Positions 14,632-22,267 of a stretch of DNA of 26,164 nt are shown here, piece after piece. The position numbers and the translations under genes are program-made. The stretch is from JAKZSU01 sp047517485 (GTDB lineage: Bacteria > Pseudomonadota > Alphaproteobacteria > UBA7887). The stretch covers positions 1-26,164 of the forward strand of contig JAKZSU010000156.1 of the NCBI GenBank assembly GCA_047517485.1, written 5' to 3'. The notes under the pieces were generated by a model. The model searched no databases. It was not told where the DNA came from and was given only the letters and a program-made list of their open reading frames with translations. Every line of letters begins with the position of its first letter. The stretch's first letter is position 1.

Positions 14632-15594
14632 ATGACCGACCGCCTGCATAGCAAAGTGCTTATTTTGGGCTCCGGCCCAGCCGGATTGACCGCCGCCGTC
14701 TACGCCGCGCGCGCCGGCTTGGAACCGCGCCTGGTGCACGGCATCCAGCCCGGCGGCCAGATGACGATCACCACCGATGTCGAGAACTACCCCGGCTTCG
14801 CCGATGTCATCCAGGGCCCCTGGCTGATGGAGCAGATGACCGAGCAGGCGGTTAAAGTCGGCACCGACATGGTCAACGACATTATCGTCGCGGTCGACTT
14901 CGCCGCCCGGCCGTTTACCGCCACCGGCGATTCGGGCGCGGTCTATAGCGGCGATACGGTGGTGATTTCGACCGGCGCCCAGGCGCGCTGGCTGGGTCTC
15001 GAGTCGGAGCAACGCCTGCAAGGCTTCGGCGTCTCGGCGTGCGCCACCTGCGACGGGTTTTTCTATCGCGAGCGCGCGGTGGCGGTGGTCGGCGGCGGCA
15101 ATACCGCGGTCGAGGAGGCGCTGTTTCTCACCAATTTTGCCGCCAAGGTCACCCTCATTCATCGCCGCGATGCGTTACGCGCCGAAAAAATTCTGCAGGA
15201 TCGCCTAGCACGCAACGACAAGATCGAAATGCTGTGGGACCACACCCTCGAGGAAATTCTCGGCGAGGGTAAACCGGAAGCGGTGGCCGGCGTCCGCGTG
15301 CGCAACGTCAAAACCGGCGCGACCCAGGATCTTGCCGTCGACGGTGTCTTCATCGCCATCGGCCACACCCCGGTGACCGCCATATTCAAGCACCAGATTA
15401 CGCTCGACGGCGACGGTTATATCATCACCGCGAGCGACAGCACCGCGACCTCGGTGCCCGGCGTGTTCGCCGCCGGCGACGTCCAGGATAAAATTTACCG
15501 CCAAGCGGTCACCGCCGCCGGCACCGGCTGCATGGCGGCGCTCGAGGCGGAACACTATCTCGCCATGTTGGAGACCGCGGAAGCCGCGGAATAA
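14632..15594 (+). CDS. trxB: Thioredoxin-disulfide reductase TrxB
   Basis: A FAD enzyme that uses NADPH to reduce oxidised thioredoxin. The FAD-binding motif GSGPAG is at residues 13-18. The redox-active CATC is at 137-140 in SACATCDGFFY. The NADPH-binding GGGNTAVEEA begins at 154 and HRRD follows. A C-terminal FAD-contacting GVFAAGDV is present. Length is 320 residues, exactly typical. ATG 14632 gives the usual family start; in-frame sequence upstream to 14566 has no family match. lysR follows after 9 nt, so the two are probably co-transcribed. Confidence 0.97.
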   Translation: MTDRLHSKVLILGSGPAGLTAAVYAARAGLEPRLVHGIQPGGQMTITTDVENYPGFADVIQGPWLMEQMTEQAVKVGTDMVNDIIVAVDFAARPFTATGDSGAVYSGDTVVISTGAQARWLGLESEQRLQGFGVSACATCDGFFYRERAVAVVGGGNTAVEEALFLTNFAAKVTLIHRRDALRAEKILQDRLARNDKIEMLWDHTLEEILGEGKPEAVAGVRVRNVKTGATQDLAVDGVFIAIGHTPVTAIFKHQITLDGDGYIITASDSTATSVPGVFAAGDVQDKIYRQAVTAAGTGCMAALEAEHYLAMLETAEAAE

Positions 15595-15603
15595 GGACGG
15601 AGT

Positions 15604-16506
15604 ATGGCCGCCGCGATGGACTGGGACAAACTGCGGATCTTCCATATCGTCGCCGAGTCCGGCAGCTTCACCCGCGCCGGCGATACGCTGAATTTGAGCC
15701 AGTCAGCGGTTAGCCGGCAAATCAGGGCGCTGGAAGAATCGTTGAAAGTGCCGCTGTTCCACCGCCACGCACGCGGCCTCATCTTGACCGAGCAGGGCGA
15801 GCTCTTGCACCGCACCACCGGCGAGGTGTTCGCCAAGGTCTCGGTCGCCGAGGCGATGCTGACCGAGAGCAAGGAGCAGGCCAAGGGCCCGCTCAGGATC
15901 ACCACCACGGTGGGCTTCGGCTCGATGTGGCTGACCGGCCATATCGGCGAGTTTCTCAACAATTATCCCGAGATCAAAGTCACCCTGCTGGTCACCGACG
16001 CCGAACTCGATCTGTCGATGCGCCAGGCCGATGTCGCGATCCGCGTCGAATTGCCGAAACAGCCCGACCTCATTCAGCGTCACCTGTTCACCGGCCGCTT
16101 CGGCGCCTTCGCGGTGCCCGACTACCTCAACCGCTACGGCACCCCGCACACCATCGCCGACCTGGTGCGACACCGCATCGTCACCTACGGCGACGATCTG
16201 CAAGTGCCGTTCAGCCAAATGAATTATCTCGTCGAGGCGGTACGCGCGATCGATCCCGAGTTCGAGCCCGCCTTCGTGGTCAACAATATCTACGGCATGC
16301 TGCGCGCGATCGAGACCGGTATCGGCATCGCCACCCTGCCGAGCTTCATGGTGAACCAAAACCCGCGCCTGGTGCGCATTTTGCCGGACATCGACTCGCC
16401 CGAGGCGGATGCGTATTTCGTCTATCCGGAAGAAATGCGCCAATCGGCCAGGGTCACCGCGTTCCGCGATTTTTTGTTGCGAAAAGTCGCCGAGACCAAG
16501 TTCTAG
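15604..16506 (+). CDS. LysR-family transcriptional regulator
   Basis: A 300-residue LysR-type regulator. The winged HTH is at residues 6-65 (DWDKLRIFHIVAESGSFTRAGDTLNLSQSAVSRQIRALEESLKVPLF, seen as consecutive family blocks). The effector-binding periplasmic-fold domain covers about 95-295, with LRITTTVGFGSMWL at its start. ATG 15604 has an AAGGACGGAG ribosome site. Placement just after trxB is a recurring alphaproteobacterial arrangement, but a redox link is not shown by the protein itself; no OxyR-like cysteine pair was seen. The transcript ends at a strong terminator directly after the stop. The target genes are unknown. Confidence 0.92.
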   Translation: MAAAMDWDKLRIFHIVAESGSFTRAGDTLNLSQSAVSRQIRALEESLKVPLFHRHARGLILTEQGELLHRTTGEVFAKVSVAEAMLTESKEQAKGPLRITTTVGFGSMWLTGHIGEFLNNYPEIKVTLLVTDAELDLSMRQADVAIRVELPKQPDLIQRHLFTGRFGAFAVPDYLNRYGTPHTIADLVRHRIVTYGDDLQVPFSQMNYLVEAVRAIDPEFEPAFVVNNIYGMLRAIETGIGIATLPSFMVNQNPRLVRILPDIDSPEADAYFVYPEEMRQSARVTAFRDFLLRKVAETKF

Positions 16507-16534
16507 CCGGCAGGCGCCGGCGGGCCTTTTTTTT
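16506..16534 (+). terminator. Rho-independent terminator after lysR
   Basis: GCCGGC and GCCGGC form a GC stem around AGGC, followed after CGGGCC by eight T. It starts at the lysR stop codon, so it should close the trxB-lysR transcript. Confidence 0.85.
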
Positions 16535-16548
16535 GCGACCTCAGAAAC

Positions 16549-16622
16549 CCACCCCAACCCTCCCTTATCAAGGAGGGCGCAGAAGTGAAGTGTCCCCCTG
16601 ACAAGGGGGAGACAGGGGGTTT
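16549..16622. repeat. Second REP-like repeat pair
   Basis: Two palindromic cores, CCCTCCCTTATCAAGGAGGG at about 16559-16578 and CCCCCTGACAAGGGGG at about 16594-16609, lie in opposite orientation, with ACCC-type flanks on the left and GGGGGT on the right. The layout matches the inverted pair between carA and carB, though the core sequence differs (TTATCAA instead of CGCGA). It occupies the gap between convergent transcripts. Confidence 0.65.
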
Positions 16623-16656
16623 AACGGCCCAAGTCCGTAATGTTCCGATATCGCAC

Positions 16657-17313
16657 TCATGCCTCGGCGATCAGCCCATCAAGGTCCGCCATGTTCGAGA
16701 AAACCGTCGCGCCGGCCGCCTGAAGGCGCGCGCCGAGCGCCGTGTCGGCGTGCCCCCCACCGACGAACCCGAGCACCGCCATCCCCGCCGCCCGCGCCGC
16801 CGCGACCCCCGGCACGCTGTCCTCGACCACGAGACATGACCCGGGCTCCACCCTCATTTCCTCGGCCGCGTACAGAAACAGATCAGGCGCCGGCTTACCC
16901 CGCGCGACCATCGCGGCGCTGAACAGATGCCCGTCAAAAAACCGCGCGAGCCCGGTGAGCGAAAGCGAATGCGCAATCTTGTCCGGTGAGCCGGAAGAGG
17001 CCACACAGACCGCCACATCGAGCCCCGCCAAGGCCTCCGCCACCCCCGGCATCGCCGTCAAATCACGCTCGAACGCCGCGAAAGTCCGCGCCTGAAGCGC
17101 CGCGACAAACCCACCAGGCAGCGCCCGCCCAAGATCGAGTTCAACCATCTCAACCACCGCCGCCATACTCCGCCCGACAAACCGCGTGACGGCCTCGTCG
17201 AGGGTGATCGGGTAGCCCGCGCCCGCGAGCGCCTGGACCAAAATACGATTGGCGATCGGCTCGCTATCGACCAGCACGCCATCGCAGTCGAAAATGATTA
17301 GGGCGAATTTCAT
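16657..17313 (-). CDS. HAD-family hydrolase, phosphatase or phosphomutase type
   Basis: A haloacid dehalogenase superfamily enzyme of the beta-phosphoglucomutase/phosphoglycolate phosphatase branch, acting on a small phosphorylated metabolite. Motif I is FDCDGVLVDSE (nucleophile Asp9, acid Asp11). Motif II is in CVASSGS, motif III is the lysine in GKPAPD, and motif IV is VVEDSVPGV. The region after motif I is a helical C1 cap. It is about 218 residues, normal. ATG 17313 (MKFALIIFDCDG) fits the family; an ATG four codons upstream is possible and neither has a good ribosome site. The substrate cannot be read from the sequence. It is last in the minus-strand series, 121 nt after the COQ7-like gene. 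Confidence 0.9.
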   Translation of the reverse strand: MKFALIIFDCDGVLVDSEPIANRILVQALAGAGYPITLDEAVTRFVGRSMAAVVEMVELDLGRALPGGFVAALQARTFAAFERDLTAMPGVAEALAGLDVAVCVASSGSPDKIAHSLSLTGLARFFDGHLFSAAMVARGKPAPDLFLYAAEEMRVEPGSCLVVEDSVPGVAAARAAGMAVLGFVGGGHADTALGARLQAAGATVFSNMADLDGLIAEA

Positions 17314-17434
17314 TCCAAGCCGCATTCATGTTGAGCCAATTTACCGTATCCTTTGCCGCACAGAGGCGCGCCGACCTCGCTTCAATAGAGAGTCGGTCGG
17401 GTGAGGTACGGCGAGATTCAACACAAGACTGAGA

Positions 17435-18034
17435 TCAGGGTCGCGCCGAATTGGGTCCTTGTAGCATCGTCTTGGCGGCACGGAGGTCTCTCGCCATATT
17501 CGCGGAATCGCCCCACGTCGATAGCCAGATGAGGGCGTCGGTCGATGTTGAAATTATCGTCGTCAGAAGCCGCGTCCATGGCGTCGTTCCCGCGATGCGT
17601 TCCAACGCATGGTTCAAGTGGCTCTCCTCCTCGATCTGAATAGCTTTGATTTGCGCATAGAGTTCGGCGTCCTTATCGCGGAAAAAAAATAGTTGATCTT
17701 CCAGATGTCTATGCACCGCGGCTTCTACCGACACGGTACAGATCCAAATTCCACGACGACCAACCAGCGCCGTCAGAAAGCCGAGCATTAGCCCTCCGCA
17801 TCCCCACAAACCCATTATTCGACAGGGGCGAGCGTGTCGATGGCCAATGGAACTCAGAAATGATGCGCAATGATTTAATTCGTGACTCAGTGTTCGTTCC
17901 AGGAAATCAAGGGTGTCCGGATACCAACGGCGCGCCACGAATATTTGCGCGCGATAGATGCGGATCGCGCCGTACTCGCCAGCATGGTTAACCTTCAAAA
18001 TTCTGGAGATCGTAAGTTCGGTGTGCGCTGCCAT
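17435..18034 (-). CDS. COQ7-family di-iron hydroxylase (demethoxyubiquinone type)
   Basis: A 199-residue protein with all di-iron ligand positions of COQ7, the enzyme that hydroxylates demethoxyubiquinone. The motifs are VNHAGEYGAIRIYRAQ (Glu20), SHELNH (Glu52, His55), SVEAAVHRHLEDQL (Glu104) and EEESHLNH (Glu136, His139). A hydrophobic stretch at about 73-91 would sit on the membrane surface. ATG 18034 was chosen; a TTG five codons upstream is weaker. No Shine-Dalgarno sequence is visible. Base composition is clearly less GC-rich than the neighbours, which suggests separate acquisition. No other ubiquinone genes are nearby, so it may be a second copy or act on a related quinone. Confidence 0.85.
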   Translation of the reverse strand: MAAHTELTISRILKVNHAGEYGAIRIYRAQIFVARRWYPDTLDFLERTLSHELNHCASFLSSIGHRHARPCRIMGLWGCGGLMLGFLTALVGRRGIWICTVSVEAAVHRHLEDQLFFFRDKDAELYAQIKAIQIEEESHLNHALERIAGTTPWTRLLTTIISTSTDALIWLSTWGDSANMARDLRAAKTMLQGPNSARP

Positions 18035-18117
18035 TATAAGTCGAGCCAAAAAGTAGCCTCTCGAGACTCAATTTGTGCGCCGAGAGTCCAATCCGACCGC
18101 GTGAGGTCGAAGAGATT

Positions 18118-18552
18118 CTAGCTCGGCGAGGCACCACTGATGCGGCCCTGGAGCACGCTTTGGTGCCAGCACAGCACTTTCCACGACCCGCCGTCGAGTG
18201 CCCAGGTCAGGGTGAAGCCCATAAATCTTTGGCGGAAACCGGCGTCGCGCGGCTTGCCGCGAAAGGTTGAGAATCCGGCGATGTGCCCGGTGGTCCCGAC
18301 CACCACGAAATTGCATTCGCGGGGGATCCACTGGAAGAATTCCCACAGCCCTTGGCCTACGTTGCTGGTCGCGTGGTAGGCGATGTGATCGATGAATTCG
18401 TCCTTGGTCATCCGCCACGGATAGTCTTCGTCGAGGGTGTCGCTGTCGGCGTGGAAGTAGGCAAAGAAATCGTCGAGCCGGCCTTCGTTGAGACAGGTGC
18501 TCCAGTCCTCGAAGGTCGCCTTCAAGGACCCCACGGTTGCTTTATGTGCCAT
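18118..18552 (-). CDS. NTF2/SnoaL-like protein (first of two)
   Basis: A 144-residue single-domain protein with the NTF2-like cone fold pattern. An N-terminal helix reads FEDWSTCLNEGRLDDFFAYFHADSDTLDEDYPWRMTKDEF, and a beta sheet ends in TLTWALDGGSWKVLCWHQS. Members bind or convert small polyketide-, steroid- or aromatic-type ligands, but function varies widely and no catalytic set is certain. GAGG lies 7 nt before ATG 18552. It follows a second NTF2-like gene by 34 nt and could pair with it as a heteromer. The substrate is unknown. Confidence 0.75.
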   Translation of the reverse strand: MAHKATVGSLKATFEDWSTCLNEGRLDDFFAYFHADSDTLDEDYPWRMTKDEFIDHIAYHATSNVGQGLWEFFQWIPRECNFVVVGTTGHIAGFSTFRGKPRDAGFRQRFMGFTLTWALDGGSWKVLCWHQSVLQGRISGASPS

Positions 18553-18586
18553 TTTTATTCCTCGGATTGACTAGTTTCTTGCTGTC

Positions 18587-19066
18587 CTACTGGACGGCCC
18601 GGATTTTCTCCGCCCCCGCCCAGCTTTCGCCGTGCGCCGCGTCGAAGTTGAACAGTATGTCCAATTTCTTGATCAGCCAGCGCCCGTCGATGCGCACGAA
18701 GTCGTCGCGGTAGTCGATCAGGATGAGGTGGCTCTTGCTCTCACCGTCCTCGACGAACGTGCCGTACAGCAGGCAGCGCCATTGCGCGGTCGCGGTGTCG
18801 CCATCGACGTCGATGATCGGGTTCATCCCGACATGGGCGCAGAACGGCAGCAGTTCCGAGGCCCCGTTGAAGAAAGTTCTGATCGCCTCGCGGCCCTCGT
18901 AATGGCCGAGCTCGGCATTGGACCAGACGCCGTCCTCGGTAAACAGCGGCGCGATCTTGTCGCCGAGCAGGCCAACATCGTTGTAGTGCCAATAGGTATG
19001 TTTGAGTTTGGTGATGTCCTGGATCGCCTCGAGCCGATCGAGGCGCGCGGCCAGATCAGTGGTCAT
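18587..19066 (-). CDS. NTF2/SnoaL-like protein (second of two)
   Basis: A 159-residue SnoaL-like protein of the scytalone dehydratase/bile acid dehydratase-like group. The start DRLEAIQDITKLKHTYWHYNDVG is characteristic, followed by LFTEDGVWSNAELGHYEGREAIRTFF and the C-terminal sheet DFVRIDGRWLIKKLDI. Tyr and Asp near the start and His near residue 90 could line the active-site cone as in related dehydratases; that is inference. ATG 19066 was chosen over an ATG three codons upstream because the G-run (AGGGGGG) then sits at proper spacing. It lies 42 nt after the MsrP-like gene, apparently in one transcript. Confidence 0.78.
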   Translation of the reverse strand: MTTDLAARLDRLEAIQDITKLKHTYWHYNDVGLLGDKIAPLFTEDGVWSNAELGHYEGREAIRTFFNGASELLPFCAHVGMNPIIDVDGDTATAQWRCLLYGTFVEDGESKSHLILIDYRDDFVRIDGRWLIKKLDILFNFDAAHGESWAGAEKIRAVQ

Positions 19067-19108
19067 GGTTACCATCCCCCCTCTCGTCGAATCGGAAATC
19101 CACCGCCC

Positions 19109-20104
19109 TCACATAAACAGTCGACGATCCTGCGGCATATCGGCGTACATGTGGGCGACGAACTCGCCGTAGCCGTTCCACAGCTTGGTCGAGACGCGTT
19201 CGTCGGTGCCGAGGTCGCGCTCGCTCGATTGCGACCAGCGGGGATGCGAAAAGCCCGGATTGACGTTGGCCCAGAAGCCGTACTCGCTCGGCCCGATAAT
19301 CTCCCAGAAGGTCTTCGGCCGCTCCGCGGTGAAGCGGAAGCGGACGATCGATTTGACGTGCTTGAAGCCGTATTTCCACGGCACCGCGAGACGCAGCGGC
19401 GCGCCGTATTGCTTGGCCATCGATTTGCCGTAGGCGCCGGTGACGATCATCGCAACCTCATTCGTGGCCTCGACGATGGTCAGGCCCTCGGTATACGGCC
19501 AGGGGTAAACTTTCTGCCGCTGACCCTTGGCTACCTCGGGGTCGTGGAAGCTGGTCATTTCGAGATATTTGGCTTCCCCCAGCGGCGCGGCAAACTTAAC
19601 CAGATTAGCGAGCGGAAAGCCGGTCCACGGAATCGTCATCGCCCACGCCTCGACGCAGCGATGCCGGGTGATGCGTTCCTCGAGCGGCATCTGGCGGATC
19701 AGATCGTCGGCCTCGATACGGATCTCTTTTTCGACCAGGCCGTCGATCACCACTTCCCACGGCCGGATCTCGAGCTTCTGCGCCGCTTTCCAGACATGCT
19801 TGTGCGAGCCGAATTCGTAGAAATTATTGTATTTCGAGGTGATGTCCTCGTCGGTCGGCGGAAACGGCCGCGACAGTCTTTCGTTGCGCGCCGCCGGATA
19901 GAGATCGGCCAAGGGATCGTCGGCGGCATTGGCGGCGGCAATCGCCGCGTCGTCTTCGTCGCAAGCGCCGAGCAGCGGCGCCGCGCCGGCCAGGATAGTG
20001 CCCGCGGCAATCCCCTTGAGCAGCGATCGCCGATCGCGAAAGCGGGCCTCGGGCGTGACGTCGCGTTCGGGCAACACCCATCCGGGCGGGGTCTTGATCA
20101 GCAT
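19109..20104 (-). CDS. msrP: MsrP-like molybdopterin-dependent reductase catalytic subunit
   Basis: Belongs to the sulfite oxidase fold family of MsrP (YedY), the periplasmic molybdoenzyme that repairs methionine sulfoxide. The Mo-ligand cysteine is Cys150 in HRCVEAWAMTIPWTGFPL, and family stretches such as YGAPLRLAVPWKYGFKHVKSIV follow. A Tat signal is clear (RDRRSLLKGIAAG, Arg25-Arg26). It is followed by LLGAC, which fits a lipobox with Cys48, so the protein could be membrane-anchored. Length is 331 residues, standard. ATG 20104 has GGAG 6 nt upstream; a GTG four codons earlier is weaker. The usual membrane partner MsrQ is not in the window. A related oxidoreductase with another partner is the alternative. 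Confidence 0.85.
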   Translation of the reverse strand: MLIKTPPGWVLPERDVTPEARFRDRRSLLKGIAAGTILAGAAPLLGACDEDDAAIAAANAADDPLADLYPAARNERLSRPFPPTDEDITSKYNNFYEFGSHKHVWKAAQKLEIRPWEVVIDGLVEKEIRIEADDLIRQMPLEERITRHRCVEAWAMTIPWTGFPLANLVKFAAPLGEAKYLEMTSFHDPEVAKGQRQKVYPWPYTEGLTIVEATNEVAMIVTGAYGKSMAKQYGAPLRLAVPWKYGFKHVKSIVRFRFTAERPKTFWEIIGPSEYGFWANVNPGFSHPRWSQSSERDLGTDERVSTKLWNGYGEFVAHMYADMPQDRRLFM

Positions 20105-20197
20105 TTCGGTCTCCACTTACTCGTCGTGATTATGGTTTCGCCGCCTCTCATATGGCCGAGGCCGTGCGACGGTCAATCCGCGTTCACCGCGAGTTGA

Positions 20198-22255
20198 TCA
20201 GGCGGCACGCACCCACACCGCGGTATCGTGGATCACCGCGCCGCCGTTGGGCGGTCCGGCATCGGCGCTGAGCAGCGTATTAATCCCCGCCCCGCCCTCG
20301 AACGCGCTGTTCGGCCAGATGCTTTCGACCACCACCACGCCTTGCTGCATGCCGTCGAAGCGTTCGACATGGACGATCACCGCGCCGAGGCGATTTCCCA
20401 AGCGCACCCGCGCGCCGTCCTCGACCCCGAGCCGATCGGCGTCCGCGGGATGGATCTTGACCACTGGCCGCGCCTCCTTGGCGATCGAGGTCTTGGTCTC
20501 GGTGAACGACGAATTGAGATAATTGTGCGCCGGCGCGGCGATCAGGCGGAACGGGTGCTCGTCGTCCGCCGCGTCGATGACGGCGAAATGATCGGGCAAG
20601 GCCGGCATCACCTCGTGATCGCGGCCGTGCGCCGACCAGTCCGGCGCGAAGCGGAATTTGCCGTCCGCATGGGCGAAGCCAGTGATGAAATGCGCCTCGT
20701 CGAAGTCCGGCTGGCATTCGAGCCAGCCCTTCTCGCGCAACACGTCGAGCCCCGGCCAGCCCGACGCCTGCAAGGCCTGGTCGATGAGTTCGTTCTCGGT
20801 CATCTCGAACCCGGGATGCGCGGCGCCGAGACGCTTGGCGAGCTCGCAAATGACGAAATGATTGGCGCGGGTCTCGGCCAGCGGCTCGATGACCTTCGGC
20901 CCAAGGGTGATGTACTGGTGGCCGCCGCCGAGATAGATGTCGTCGTGCTCGAGGAAAGTCGTCGCCGGCAGCACGATATCGGCGTGCTTCGCGGTATCGG
21001 TCATGAACTGTTCGTGCACGCAGACGAACAGATCGTCGCGCGCGAGGCCACGATTGACCAGCGCCGATTCCGGCGCGATCGCCGCCGGATTGGTGTTCTG
21101 CACGATCATCGCGGTCACCGGCGGGCCGTCGCCGATATCGCTCGCCTCGCCGGTCAACACCCGGCCGATTCGCGACATATCGAGCATCCGCACGTTTGGG
21201 TCGCGCACGTCGAGCCCCTCGACCAGCGTATTGTCCCATTTGTAGATGTCGAAGTTCGAATAGAACGCGCCGGCGCCCTTGTGCCGCCATTTGCCGGTCA
21301 CCGTCGGCAGGCAACTCACCGCATGAATATTGGCGGCGCCGTTGCGCGAGCGGGTGAAACCATAGCCGACGCGAATGAAGGCGCGTTGGGTTTCGCCGTA
21401 GAGTTTGGCGAAACGTTCGATCTCGGCCACATCGAGCCCGGTGATCGCCGCCGCCCATTCCGGCGTCTTTTCCGCCAGATGCTGGTGCAGGCGCTCGGGA
21501 CAATCGGCATATTGTTTCATGTAGTCCCAGTCGGCATGGCCATCGCGGAACAGCACATGCATCACCGCGCACGCCAGCGCGCCGTCGGTGCCGGGCTGGA
21601 GCGCGAGATGGATATCGGCGACCTTGGCCGAGCGCGTCCGATACGGATCGATCACCACCAGCTTGGCGCCACGCCCCTTGCGCGCCTTCTGGATATGGCT
21701 CATCGCATTGACCTGGGTCGACGCCGGATTGCCGCCCCAGACGACGATCAGATTCGCTACCGCCATCTCGCGTGGATCGGGACCGCGTACCGCGCCGACC
21801 CCGGCGTTCCACCCCGCCCGGGTGAGCGACGAACACACCGTCGCATGCTGGCCGGAATAGCCCATCGCGTGGCGCAGACGGTTGATCCCGTCGCGCTGTA
21901 CCTGTCCCATCGTGCCGGCGTAGAAATAAGGCCATACCGCCTCCGCGCCGTGCGCCTGCGTCGCGGTGACGAAGGCTTCCGCGACCTCGTCGAGCGCCGC
22001 GTCCCACGAAATACGCTCCAACTCGCCGCCCGGTTTGCGGCGCAGCGGATGGGTCAGCCGATCGGGATGATGCACTCGCTCGGCATAGCGCGCCACCTTG
22101 GCGCACACCACGCCGTTGGTGTAGTCGTTGTCGCGTGCGCCGCGCACCCGGCCGATGGTGCGCGCGTCCAACCGCTCGACTTCGAGCGCGCAGGCGCTCG
22201 GGCAATCATGCGGGCAGACCGAGGCGACGATTTCGAGCGCGGTGTCGGTATCCAT
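20198..22255 (-). CDS. Molybdopterin oxidoreductase with FeS cluster (cytoplasmic)
   Basis: A 685-residue enzyme of the DMSO reductase/formate dehydrogenase superfamily. The N-terminal 4Fe-4S motif is Cys14-x3-Cys18-x3-Cys22-x28-Cys51 (SVCPHDCPSAC, then GVVCAKV). The central molybdopterin domain includes WGGNPASTQVNAMSHIQ, VVIDPYRT, and ADIVLPATTFLEHDD. The C-terminal guanylate-dinucleotide-binding domain includes VKIHPADADRLGVEDGARVRLGN. The Mo ligand may be Cys141 or Ser142 in HATVCSSLTRAGWN. There is no Tat signal, so it acts in the cytoplasm. The substrate is not predictable. It lies 12 nt after the aminotransferase and 93 nt before the MsrP-like gene, pairing two molybdoenzymes. No electron-transfer subunit is nearby. 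Confidence 0.9.
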   Translation of the reverse strand: MDTDTALEIVASVCPHDCPSACALEVERLDARTIGRVRGARDNDYTNGVVCAKVARYAERVHHPDRLTHPLRRKPGGELERISWDAALDEVAEAFVTATQAHGAEAVWPYFYAGTMGQVQRDGINRLRHAMGYSGQHATVCSSLTRAGWNAGVGAVRGPDPREMAVANLIVVWGGNPASTQVNAMSHIQKARKGRGAKLVVIDPYRTRSAKVADIHLALQPGTDGALACAVMHVLFRDGHADWDYMKQYADCPERLHQHLAEKTPEWAAAITGLDVAEIERFAKLYGETQRAFIRVGYGFTRSRNGAANIHAVSCLPTVTGKWRHKGAGAFYSNFDIYKWDNTLVEGLDVRDPNVRMLDMSRIGRVLTGEASDIGDGPPVTAMIVQNTNPAAIAPESALVNRGLARDDLFVCVHEQFMTDTAKHADIVLPATTFLEHDDIYLGGGHQYITLGPKVIEPLAETRANHFVICELAKRLGAAHPGFEMTENELIDQALQASGWPGLDVLREKGWLECQPDFDEAHFITGFAHADGKFRFAPDWSAHGRDHEVMPALPDHFAVIDAADDEHPFRLIAAPAHNYLNSSFTETKTSIAKEARPVVKIHPADADRLGVEDGARVRLGNRLGAVIVHVERFDGMQQGVVVVESIWPNSAFEGGAGINTLLSADAGPPNGGAVIHDTAVWVRAA

Positions 22256-22267
22256 GGCAATCGTTCC

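Noticed and set aside
18632..20197. 521-codon plus-strand open frame across the NTF2-like and MsrP-like genes
   Set aside because: It spans two real genes and their spacer in antisense and contains no recognisable domain.
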